Source: Ciona intestinalis
Lineage: Eukaryota; Chordata; Ascidiacea; Phlebobranchia; Cionidae
Length of the DNA stretch: 64,000 nt
Reading direction: 5' to 3'
Assembly (NCBI RefSeq): GCF_000224145.3
Contig: NC_020167.2
Span: 3,416,977-3,480,976 of the forward strand
Position numbers and translations under genes: made by a program. Positions 24,011-34,986 of this stretch are shown in pieces. Under the pieces are notes generated by a model. It was given only the letters and a program-made list of their open reading frames with translations, did no database searches and had not been told where the DNA came from. Each line of letters starts with the position of its first letter. Positions within the stretch are counted from its first letter, which is position 1.

Positions 24011-27000
24011 ATGGGATTCTTAGAGTACGAGGGTGAACCGCTGCCATTTAATGAGATAAGACCTCATATCGAACATGTTAAAAGTCACGGTATCCTACAA
24101 TTTCTAAATATCTACCGAAACGCTCGGGAACGAAACAACGATGCTTTTAAATGGGGAGACGAGGTAAGATTTTTGGGAAAAACTGATCTTATTATAGAAC
24201 AACTTTACGCGTGTTTGGCGAAAAAAGATATGTATATATATATATCAATTTAGCCAGTCGATATAATACATAAATAGCAGAGGTATTCCTTTGGGTATAT
24301 AACATAGACAGAACACATAGGCAGAATACCTAAATGTGGGTACCCTATATTAACCAATAGTGTCGTTTTATATACAGTAGGATATTTAATCCGCTATATA
24401 GCGTTGGAGTTGTATCTATACTAGAGTTAGTGTACAAACATCGTTATATGGGATCTCTGGTCTAAAGTATGTGTGTATACCGCATTCTGTTTAAAAAACA
24501 TACAGCATGGCGACAGTGTTATAGCCCCAGTCCCGTCACTCGAAGATAAACATTTTTCTTTTCATAAATATAGATGGAGTATTCGGTTGTTCATTTCGAT
24601 GAGAAAGAGAAAAGAGCAAGTGTGAGTTTGGGGGCTGAAAAGATTCTCGCCGTCTTGCAAGAAAAATACAACGACGTAGAAACGAAGTATAAAAAAAGAG
24701 CGTAAATTAATGAAATGTTAATTGTGACTTTATCGTAGCAGCCACCAAGTTTCGCGCGGTCCAGATGAGAGATGGGGTTCTCATTGGAGCCCAGAGTATT
24801 CCCGTTTCAGTATAGAGAGCTGTCCTGCCAAGCCTTATCAGGGTAGTTTGGAGCACCTGGCAACCGTAGAAGCGAACATGAGATTCAGGTAAATTAAATT
24901 GACATACCAACGAAAAAACATATAGTAGGATTCGGGAACATATAGGGGACAACTTTTCACTCTATTTCTCGTCACATTATGTAGTAAACAAGTAAACATT
25001 CAAGAAATTTTAAAACCTTATCCTTAAGACTCCCATGGACCGTTGTTAATTGTTTAAAACACGATCAGGAAATTTGGATACTGCAGCGTGCTAAAGGTGC
25101 CCGTCTTCTCCCACCCTACTATATAGGGATAGAGATACTCAATTGTGACCTAAAGTTATTACTAACGTTTTTTGTAAAAACAATGCAATTTCTGAAAAAA
25201 ATTCCAGCTATTTTCTTATTTATTGCCCATTGATTTATAGGCGAGGACAAGTGAAAGCGCTATTGAAGCCAAGCGAAATGTTATTATCTCTTACAGGCTC
25301 CCCAAGGTAAATAACAAATTACGCCGCCGTGGCGCAGTGGTTAGCGCGCCTACCTGTAACCAGAAGTCATAGGTTAACGGTAACAGCAAACCTATATTTC
25401 ATATTTCATTTATCTATTCTTACACAAGCGCCCTATAACTACTGCGTTACCGTCCGCAAAGGGTTATTTTAATTTTAAATATTTTTAAAATTATAAAACT
25501 GTTCCTGCAGAATTGGTTGCAATGACTTCATTGGTCCGCCCGAATGCGTGCCACGCCCAATTTTAAGTCCTGCATCCAAGTCTGTTTATTTTCCAGACTG
25601 TGGCATCACTCGTCACCCAAGATTCCCGTAAGTCGACTACATTTTCTAATGCACAAGAATGAGTAAGTGAATGCTGAATGAAACTGCTAGCGCGTTACCC
25701 CATGCTTCCTTACCACATTCACGGAAAGGAAGAATAAGAACCACTAACACTTCAATAATATACCAAATGTATTTTAGGTTTTTGACCCGAAATATAAGAG
25801 AACGAAGAGGCTCTAAAGTGGAAATCAATATTCCAAGTAAGAACACTTGTGAAGTTGCTTTTTTTCTGAGTGGAAACAATAAAAGAATAATTTTGCGATT
25901 ATCGCTTACATTGATTTACAAATAACAACAGTAGCATACAAAGCTAAATAAGAGGGAACTCTACCAAACGTTTAACCTCACACATTAAAGCAGTGGTTTT
26001 AAATATTATTGACTGAATGAACGAAACTTATTTGTTCTCGCGTGGCGAAGTAAAGAAAGTTTTTCCAATACTTGTGTCCTGTTTCTCCCACCTCGTGCCT
26101 GATTACGAGAACACGTGATGTGTGTTTTGCTGGAAATTCAACCCATAGGAGAACACTGGATTTAAGCAGCAAGTGTCTATCCCAAGGACACACATATATA
26201 CAGTAGGATGAGGGAAGATGGGACTTTTTAACTCTATTTTCTCGTCCCATTTAGTAGTAAACAATGAACATTTAAAAAATTATAAAACTAAATCCTGATG
26301 ACTCCCATAATCCGTTATTAATTGTTTAAAACACGTTTAAGATATCTGGATATTTTGTGCTAAAGGTGTCCCATCTTCCCCCACCCTACTATATACACTC
26401 ACTATGTTAGCATCAGTTTTAACTAAGTATTTTTAATAGAATCAGGCGTGCTAACTACGGTGTCAGTAACTGAACTTATCATTTGGCAGTTTTTAAAGAC
26501 ACAAATACAAAGTGTCCGTTCGTCGAAGTATTTCAAGACTTAGAGTCCAACACAGCCGCTATGCCTGACCATGTATATATGGATGCAATGGGCTTTGGAA
26601 TGGCCCAAGCATGTTTACAGTGCACAGTACAAGCGAAAGATTTGAATCAAGCCAAACTAATTTATGATCAGTTGGTGCCTTGGTGTCCCATCATGGTATA
26701 TATGTTTTACGCTGATACAAAACACAAGTTTATTTAAAACACAAACGACCACGATAAAGAACAAAATCAATTAGCTATATATTGATGTATTATGCTTCGA
26801 TTGGAATGTATAGTACTGATGTGCGGTACGATGGCATATATTCCCTTAGCACCTAAATCTGCTATTTCCTGCTGATCATGTTTTAAACAATTTAATAACG
26901 CTTTTTGGACTCCGGGCCAAATGGAAAGAGGAAAGAGAATGAAAACATTACAAGCGGTTTAAAGTAGACTTTTTTCAAATGGCTAAGTAAAATGGATCGA

Positions 27001-30000
27001 AATAGCATATATAGTAGGGTAGGGGAAGATGGGACACCTTTTAATTTTTTTTTCTCGTCCCATTTGGTAGTAAACAAAGAACGTTTGAAGAATTATGAAA
27101 CTGTATCCTCACGACTCCTATAGACTGCTAATTGTTTAAAACACAATCAGGTTATTTAGATATTATGTGCTGAAGGTGTCCCATCTTCCCCCACCCTATT
27201 ATACCTCTTATAAAATCATACCCACACGGAATAGAATTTGCAAAACTGCAAGCATTTAAATGAGTTTTGCATCGGGTTAGTCTATTGTTTCCCATTTTAT
27301 AGTCTTACCATTTACGTTTTGTTTCAGTGTGCACTTAGCGCAGCGTCTCCGTTTTACAAAGGATACATCACAGATATCGACACTCGCTGGAACGTTATTT
27401 CCGCGAGTGTAGACGATCGAACTGTTGCAGAAAGGTAAACAAAATAAATATACGATACAAGCATGCGTATAAATAATACACCATGGGCTACACGTATTTT
27501 ATATGGTCTACTCAATTTGTTTTTGAGTACAATTAGGAAATAACATACTCGATACGTAAGCACAAAGCTTTAACAGCTTTCGTTTGTTTTAGATCATCAA
27601 TTCTGCAATCTCGCTTTGGTCATGTGCAATTATATTTGTCAGGACAGTATCTATACCTAAATGACGTTGACACCAAAATAAACGAAGATGCCAAGAATAC
27701 TCTTTTAGAAGCAGGTGAGAATGAGTAACAGATTTTTAAACCAGTGATCGTTTGTCACATGTGCAAGGAGTACATTTCCGCGCAACCTATTGTTTAAAGG
27801 GTACCGTTAAACGTTAAGTGTTGGGAGTAGGGAAATGGTTCCGGGGCGCCAAGTTATAGTAGGGCGGGGAAAGATTGGACACATTTAGCACGTAGTGTCC
27901 AAGTATCCTTATCGTGTTTTAAACAGCTAACGACAGTCTATATGGGAGTGGTGAGCATATGGTTTAATATTTATTTGAATATCCTTTGTTTACTACCAAA
28001 TGGGATGATAAAATAGAACGAAATGTGTCCCATCTTTCTCCACCTTACTATATAAAGTGGCAAATGTATAGAAAATACGGCGGCTGTGCACGGATGTATG
28101 AAACGTGTAAGATTTTCCCTTTATTTCTACATACATAGGTGTTGAAGAAGGCCTTGCAAATCATATTGCTCACTTATGGATTAGGGACCCGTTGAATTTA
28201 TATTCAGGACGAATCAATATCGAAGACGCAACCGACGCTGATCATTTTGAGGTAAAAAATATATATTTTTCGCTTCGGTTACTGTAGCGAAGGTCAGAAA
28301 TAAACAAGTTTAAAGATAAGAGGTTCAGGACATTTGCAAAGAAATATATAGTATACACCATGCAGTATCTGTGTACATATTATAGTAGTTTGTCATGGCT
28401 CTTGCTAACTTGCTATAACGACTGTAGTTGTGTCACCTTGCAAGGATAAATAAGTCAGAATCATTCGCTTCTACCTCCATCTAAAGTGTGTTTTACATAT
28501 TAAAGAACATACAATCTACATGCTGGCAAACATTGAGGTTCAAACCCCCACCTCCTGGCAAAGACGTTGGTTGGAGAGTAGAATTCCGACCAATGGACGG
28601 ACAACTGACTGACTTTGAGAGTGCAGCTTATGTTGTGTTCGTTGTTCTGTTGATAAAAGTCACTTTGGCCAAAAAACTTGATTTTACAATTCCGATGTCG
28701 CATGTGAGTTTTGTGTCACGTAAATGGTTTAGTTGACACGTTTTGTGTGAATAAATTTTCTTTAGAAACTATAGATATATTATTAGGCGTTACAGTCGCG
28801 GAGCAATATACATTTTAGGCAAATATATTTTTATATTTGTTACAGGTTCTCCGAGACATGGACAAAGCACAAAAGAACAACGCTGTACTGACAGAGTTAT
28901 TTTGTTTTAATACAAATTTCAGAAACAACGAAGGGAATGTTCAAAAAAAGATAGCAGGTGTTTTTAGATTGAAGGGATTTTTAACAAAAGTTTTTTTTAG
29001 TAGAACGACTTTTTTGTGTGAGGGGACCACGGTATAGCTAAATTCAAATTGTAGAAACAAAAAACTGAATGGATAAAGTTTGTGAGCCTTACACCTAATA
29101 AACAAGTATCTCTCCTACAAGAATATTTAGTTATACAGTAAGAGTGGGAGAAGACATGACCATTCCGCACATATTGCCCATTATTTCCAAAATAAAAACA
29201 TATGAGTTTTTTGGGTGGTACCACGAATTAGTACTATCATCCTTTATCCATTGACAGCAGTTGACAGCTTTATCATTTTTTTGTAATACTATTGGACGAC
29301 ATGACTATATACAGAAACTCTTTAAACTTTATATGCACCTGTTTAACTTTAGAATTCGGTTCCCTACGAATTGGCAGAAGCGATGACGATTGCAATGGGA
29401 TGACAATCGACCATATTATAAACGGAAAGGTATAAAATGTTTAGCATGTACACTGTCTCTGTATATAGTAGGGTGGGGGGAGATGGGACACTTTAGCACA
29501 TAATATCCAGATATCCTGATCGTGTTTTAAATAATTAACAACGGTCTATGGGAGGCGTGAAGATATAGATTTATAAATGTTTGATTGTTCATTGTTAACT
29601 GCTAAATGGGACGAGAAAACAGAGGTAAAAGGTGTCCCACCTTCCCCCACCCTACTGTATATTACACGTTTTAACTGAGCTTACAATTTTGTTAGACTTA
29701 TACTGTGATGAATATATCTAACTTATGTTTTTTCGCGTGCGCCGGGCAAACAACCGCGGTTGTAAAACGGAAGTTTGGTTTCAAAAATTTAATGCCCGCT
29801 TACAAGTTACTACCCATAGGATGAGTAACTTTGTGGGTGATTTTTAAAAATGATGATCATTTTTTGTGAAGGGAGAGTTCACAGGTGTTATATCACTACT
29901 TCGTGAATACTTGGACGAAACAGGAATTGAAAAAGAAGCAAGAAATGTGATTGAACGTTACTTTGAACTGATCAGTAAACGTGCGTGTGGTAAGTAGTTG

Positions 30001-30464
30001 CCTATATATTACTGTGGGGTAAGATGGGTCACCTATAGCCCATAGTACCCCATACTTTATGATCATTATTTAAACAATTGACCACACTCTATGGCAATCG
30101 TGAGGATATGGTTTTATAATTCTTTCAAATGTTCTTTGTTTACTACCAAATGGGACAAAATAAACAGAACAAAAAGGTGTCCTCATTACCTCCCTATACC
30201 TTACTATATCTATAGTAGGTGTATAGAAACTAAATGTAAAGATTTAATCTGTCTTTACCTATAGGTGAGTGCCTCACATCAGCTCAGTGGAAACGACATT
30301 TCGTTCGGACCCACCCAGATTACAAACAAGATTCTGTTGTTTCTCAATTAATCGAGTATGATCTACTTAGAACTTGTGATAAAATCGAAAAAGGCGAAAC
30401 CCAAGAAAAACTTTTGTATTCTAACATTCTACCATCTATTAATTTATATCCCCCGCAACGTTAG
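24011..30464 (+). CDS. GCLC: Glutamate-cysteine ligase catalytic subunit (15 exons, complete)
   Basis: ATP-dependent ligation of glutamate and cysteine to gamma-glutamylcysteine, the rate-limiting step of cytosolic glutathione synthesis. Exons: 24011-24163, 24574-24701, 24742-24888, 25241-25306, 25511-25627, 25778-25836, 26490-26695, 27328-27434, 27593-27714, 28139-28251, 28506-28703, 28846-28957, 29353-29429, 29872-29989, 30265-30464. All phases agree; 1923 nt, 640 aa against 637 in human. Homology runs end to end: [11 protein letters not shown] and KWGDE near the N-terminus, [76 protein letters not shown] near the C-terminus. The ATG matches the vertebrate start (MGxL) and lies 9 nt after a pyrimidine-rich AG at 24001-24002. 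Intron 2 is only 40 bp as called; donor 24686 would give 56 bp and keep frame, so residues around 94-98 are uncertain. Six introns each hold a palindromic MITE. The last exon is the least conserved. Only 306 bp separate the stop from the next ATG. Confidence 0.95.
24921..25135 (-). mobile_element. Palindromic MITE, copy 3 (GCLC intron 3)
   Basis: TATAGTAGGATTCGGGAAC ... GTCTTCTCCCACCCTACTAT, with the family interior. Confidence 0.8.
25322..25390 (+). mobile_element. SINE 5' (tRNA-like) fragment
   Basis: GCCGTGGCGCAGTGGTTAGC with a following TACCTGTAACC: the A-box half of the tRNA-derived head. It is in GCLC intron 4. Confidence 0.65.
26010..26450 (-). mobile_element. tRNA-derived SINE interrupted by a MITE
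   Basis: The minus strand reads GATGCTAACATAGTGAGTG, then the MITE at 26196-26396, then GTGTGTCCTTGGGATAGAC, CAGGCACGAGGTG and GCCACGCGAGAAC with a TTCATTCA tail. That order matches the SINE at 63450-63760 with the MITE inserted at a TATA. Confidence 0.65.
26196..26396 (-). mobile_element. Palindromic MITE, copy 4 (inside a SINE, GCLC intron 6)
   Basis: CAGTAGGATGAGGGAAGATG ... CTTCCCCCACCCTACTATAT. TATATAC/GTATATA-rich flanks. Confidence 0.85.
26817..26920 (+). mobile_element. Degenerate MITE fragment
   Basis: TTAGCACCTAAATCTGCTAT then CTGATCATGTTTTAAACAAT: the 5' half interior of the family, close to the fragment at 40274-40380. The 3' end is missing. Confidence 0.55.
27008..27204 (-). 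mobile_element. Palindromic MITE, copy 5 (GCLC intron 7)
   Basis: ATAGTAGGGTAGGGGAAGAT ... CTTCCCCCACCCTATTATAC. Confidence 0.85.
27854..28055 (+). mobile_element. Palindromic MITE, copy 6 (GCLC intron 9)
   Basis: TTATAGTAGGGCGGGGAAAG ... CTTTCTCCACCTTACTATAT, opposite orientation to copies 3-5. Confidence 0.85.
29461..29662 (+). mobile_element. Palindromic MITE, copy 7 (GCLC intron 13)
   Basis: TATAGTAGGGTGGGGGGAGA ... CTTCCCCCACCCTACTGTAT. Well preserved. Confidence 0.85.
29745..29860 (-). mobile_element. SINE 3' fragment (GCLC intron 13)
   Basis: Minus strand CACCCACAAAGTTACTCATC then GTAGTAACTTGTAAGCGGGC, as in the SINE 3' half. Confidence 0.55.
30004..30209 (+). mobile_element. Palindromic MITE, diverged subfamily, copy 8 (GCLC intron 14)
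   Basis: ATTACTGTGGGGTAAGATGG ... CCTATACCTTACTATATC. The TGTGGGGTAAGATGGG start differs from the main group and resembles 56884-57082. Confidence 0.75.
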
Positions 30465-30770
30465 ACAATGGTAAAGCGAGTCTCCTGTTACCCATAGCTT
30501 GTTCCATCGATTATTCTTCTCTTTATTGCTCTGTGTTGAAATTAACAATTGTGAATTGTTTCCTATGGTGTTATGTTTTGACTTCTCTTCTTACAACACT
30601 GTTATAAAAATATTAATCAACATCTGCGATAAACCGTTACCCAAACAAAAGGAAATTGCGTATAGCGAATGTACCCGGTACTTTATCAAGAATCTAGAAT
30701 CTAGATTGTATGCAGTTGCGGTCGTTCCATTGTGTTTTATTTAATCAAATGGTGCAGAACAAGTAACAGT

Positions 30771-33463
30771 ATGGCCAACCAGAAAACAATTCGTTTGAAA
30801 GAGGTAAATTATTTAAGAATTTTATTTTACTGAAATATCATTGTGTAGTTGCATTTCGAAAGCTGGCTGAATCCTATTAAAAAAAACGAATTTGTATCTA
30901 AAGTTTACATAAGGAAGTAGCACAGCCGGTTAATTTGAATAGGTTACTGCAATTTGCCGAATACTGGCAATATTAAAAGATATCGTTTATCATCCTCCAC
31001 CACTTTGAATTTTTATGAAAATACTCTAGGATATGTGCTTGAGTGTCTTCCTCAACTTTAATTTATGCTCTATTTTTTTAGGAGCCGACGCCTGGCTGCT
31101 ACATCAAAGCTCGGTATGTTGTCACGATTATGGCAGCTCTGGGTTCAGTTAACCTTTATTTGTTGAGGAATTCATTAAATATTGCCATAATCTCTATGGT
31201 TGGTGTAAGCAATTCGTCTGTTAGCGGAGACAAACAAAACGAAACGGAGAGTTTAATACCTTCTGCTGTTGTATGCCCTCAGTACCAAACAAACTCCACA
31301 ACTAATGAACCTGTTTCACAATATCAAGTACGTATTGTGTGAAAATATAGAGCATTTATAGTTGCACATTTTTACTTGAAGATACAGATTTTTGCTTGTT
31401 GCTTTATAAAATTTGTGTTTTGCATCAGGAAGGCGAGTTTGATTGGTCATTGGTAAAACAAGGTTTACTACTGTCGTGTTATTGGTATGGCTACACCGTC
31501 TCTACCTTCCCAGGCGCTTGGCTTGCTCAGCAATTTGGAATCAGAATCACACTTGGTGTGGCATCTTTACTTTCTGCAATATTAACCTTCTTCGTACCAT
31601 TGGCAGCTCGTCTAAGCTTCAGTTTGCTAGTAGCTTTGAGAATAACAATGGGTCTACTCCAGGTTAGAATGAAATGTCACTATTGTAATAAAAGTAAAAC
31701 AACATGCATATTATACTGGTTTTATACACGAATACACGATACTGTATACAGGGAGTCACTCTGCCAACAATCATGCAGTCGATTGGGATTTGGTCTCCCC
31801 CGTGTGAAAATACTCGTCATTTTGCTTTGAGCTTTACTGGAGTAGCATCTGGGAACGTAGTGGCGTTTACTTTTGCCGGTCTTATCATCTCGTATTTTGG
31901 ATGGGAGTGCACGTTTTATGTGGCAGGTGATTACGCTACAGAATGTTTAAAAGATTGCAATTTAAAAACAAACTGGTTTCATAGGTGGTATCGGATGCTT
32001 GTGGTCGATTGCTTGGTTTCTATTAATTCACGACACTCCCCTAAAACATCCGAGAATTTCAAAACAGGAATTAAGTTACATAACGGAAAGCCTTTCGGAT
32101 GCCGCGTCGACAGACGGAAAGGTACATTAGAAAACATTAAATATGTAATCGACAATGTAGAGTTGCCTTTATATGACACGGAAACTTGTTCCCAGAAAGC
32201 CAGTTTTAAAACTGTACCATGGCGTAAGATGCTGACGTCTAGGCCGTACTGGTCGACTGTCGTGCCTCATTTAGCTGAAAACTGGACCATGGCAATTACA
32301 CACAGCTGGGTTCCGCAATATATTGCCAAGGTGTTAGGTTTCAGCATCGAAAATGTAAGTAAAGCGCTTGTAATTTGGTGTATAATCATGCACACAGAGA
32401 AAGTTTAAACCTTGATCTCTGCAACGAACGTGCTTAACTATAACATCGTTTAAAGAATAAGCAATAAGTCTGATTACTTTTCATATCTCAGGTTGGGATT
32501 TTATCGTCACTGCCATACGGACTAAATGTGTTCAGTCTACTAGCGAGTGGTTTTCTCTCCGACTTTATCTTAATGAAGACAAAAATACGGAAGACTTTAC
32601 TTCGAAAGGTATATTTTTAAAAAAAATTTAGAACGGGAATTGCGTTTTAACTTGGTGGTAATGAAAAATGCAAAAAAAAATGTTGCAGGTGTTTACAACT
32701 ATTGGAATGGGCGGAACAGTCTTGTCGTTTCTAATTTTGCCTTCATTTGGTTGCAACCATACTTTTGCCATCGTGTTGCTGTGTACGTCATACATGTTCG
32801 TGGGATGCAATTGTACGTATACACAGTATACTGTTGGGTAGGATGCGGGATAACAGTCAAACCTACATATTTGTATTTCCGAATTTTGTTTTGAACAACT
32901 AGCTCGCTCTTTTAGAGTCGCGTGGCCACGGTTATTGAATTGCGTGAATACTCCTTTTATATTATTAAATAGCACGGGAAAAAAAGAATAAAAACTTGGG
33001 CTATATCTTACCCAACTTAATTAAAGCTCATATTTCGAGAGTCAGTTATCAAACATGGCAGTATCTTCAATAAACCATCGTATCTTTGATAACAGATGCC
33101 GGGTACCGCGTTGCGCTCGTTGATATGGCACCTTCGTATTCAGGAATCTTGTATTCTATATCGAACGTTATGACCTGCTTTGTGATGTTGTTTGCGACGC
33201 AGATAGTAGGAGTTATGCTTGGAGATGGGGTAAGTTACTATGCTATATTGATAAGTTCTGCGATGTTCTAACATTTCCTATTTAAACAGTCGCTCCCGTA
33301 CTGGAAAACCATGTTTTATGTGACTTCTGCAATATCTGCATTCGGTCTATTAGTATTTCTTTGGTTCGGGACATGTGAATTGCAGCCATGGGCAAAATCG
33401 CAAGAAGAAAAAGCGGGCAGTGAACAAGAATTAACCTTCCTTGAAAAGACACAAGATATATGA
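30771..33463 (+). CDS. SLC17 family (sialin / phosphate / vesicular anion) MFS transporter
   Basis: Twelve-helix organic-anion transporter of the SLC17 family. Exons: 30771-30803, 31082-31327, 31429-31662, 31752-31926, 31985-32121, 32196-32354, 32492-32608, 32689-32812, 33096-33229, 33290-33463; 1533 nt, 510 aa, a normal family length. Visible family traits: KARY before TM1 and an Arg in TM1 (LLRNSLNIAI), matching sialin R39 and R57 contexts; a long luminal loop between TM1 and TM2 with NxS/T sites (NSS, NET, NST); YGYTVSTFPGAWLA; GVTLPT in TM4; FGWECTFYVAG; NWTMAITHSWVPQY; SSLPYGLN; DMAPSYSGILYSISN. The TM4 Glu residues of sialin (E171, E175) and His183 align to Met, Gln and Met here, so substrate or coupling may differ from sialin; Arg168 is kept. 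Intron 5 is 74 bp. AATAAA starts one base after the stop (33464-33469). The family call is firm; the subfamily is not. Confidence 0.88.
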
Positions 33464-34986
33464 AATAAATATGTTATATATATATACACACATCTCAATG
33501 CCATTATGACAGCTCATATGTCATCTCCTAAGACTTAATATATATATATATGGGTTCGTATTAAAACTCACAGAATAATTATTTAAGTTTATATCTTACA
33601 GTGATGAGTATAACGCGTATACCAAAAGTATATAGAAAGTTACGCACACAGTATTAAGTTAAAAGACTTACACCAACATTTCCACATCGGAACAGAATAA
33701 TAAGTTATTTCACTTAAACTTGTAGATGAAAAATATTATATATATTACTGCAATTTGTCGGTATCGGTATGCAACTAAAAGCCGTAGCAGTCCACAAAGT
33801 TTCCTTGCGGGTTTATAAAATACATTACGGCGATCTTTAGTCAACCTGACAAAGTGACAGTAGCTGTCCAAAACTGCTCCTCAGCAGTTAAAAAATACCA
33901 GGTTGATACTGATAGGTCTATGGGTCATTGGGTAAGACAACAGATATTGCTCTAATTAAGCGCTCACTAAATGAATTTTATACCCTTGGTGTCGGAGTAA
34001 TGGACCAAAACTGTCTTAAACCCCATGTCCCATGGCGTGCCGTCGTACTAAGCTGCTGTACAACCCCAGAACTTCGCTTGTGTTACTGTTTTAAATATCC
34101 AAGTTCACGTTTATGCTGAGACTACTACCCCTATGTAAATAAAGACAAGAGAGCAAGACATTAATAAGTAAGCACGTAAAAACTAATTAGCATAAGATTA
34201 ATTAACTCTTTTACTAAAACGGTCGCCTAAGCTTGATAAAAAAACAACGACAAGTTACCAACAAAGCGATTTTCAGTGGCCATTGGTGACTGTGAAGAAG
34301 TACGTAGCACGGATTTACACATTTATTATAACTCATGAAGACTTATGGTGTATGAGGATTGAGTGATTTCATTTGTATAACTGAATGCATGTGTTTATTT
34401 GTAAACATACACTACTTTACCTAGGTTTACCTAAAAATAATAATTTAATTAGGATTACTGGTATTAAGGCATGAGAAAACGGCTTTCAATGCGTCCCCGC
34501 TTAAATTGTAATAGCTTGATACAGGCGTCAATCGTAATTGTGTGGATTTTTTACCTCACACTTAAACAAATAAACAAACAGAAAATTACATCATGGGTGA
34601 CATTTCACCATTAGACCGTTTGGTCAAGCGTGAACGTTTAGACAAACATAGAACAAGGAGCTCAAGCATTGGAAATGACGTCATTACTTCTTGTTTGTGT
34701 TTCTCTCTCTGTGTGTGCAGCTATTTTTGTACAAACTGATATGAAACAAACTGAAATGAAAATGAATTTAGGAAATAAACAAATCAAAACTCGTTTTGAA
34801 ATGTATACGCCTTTGATTTATCGGTCATTGGAACATTTGTACTAGCATGTTAATGATCGACTATGAACTTATCGTTAATGTTTGACTTTAAATAACAATA
34901 CGTTATCACCTGTTGCAGGTAATTACGCGTGCAATGTAGTTTGTTGTTGCAGCTAATTGAAAACGTTTAACAACACGCAGCAAACG
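33464..34986. other. Intergenic, SLC17 to SLC7 array
   Basis: Begins with AATAAA (33464). Contains AT microsatellites near 33474-33490 and 33538-33551, and a diverged GGAGTAATGGACCAAAA dispersed repeat at 33985-34040. The perfect palindrome TGACGTCA (CRE/ATF site) lies at 34676-34683, about 300 bp before the SLC7 copy 1 ATG. No coding region is seen. Confidence 0.6.
34676..34683. promoter_or_regulatory. Candidate CRE/ATF site upstream of SLC7 copy 1
   Basis: Perfect TGACGTCA palindrome in non-coding DNA 303 bp before the ATG. The bZIP binding consensus is known; function here is inferred. Confidence 0.35.

Noticed and set aside
30499-30744. 81-residue open frame between GCLC and SLC17
   Set aside because: Short and unrecognised; more likely GCLC 3' UTR or spacer.
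30465-30770. GCLC-SLC17 as an ascidian operon
   Set aside because: 306 bp between genes is longer than the near-zero spacing typical of Ciona operons, and no leader acceptor with a good pyrimidine tract precedes the SLC17 ATG.
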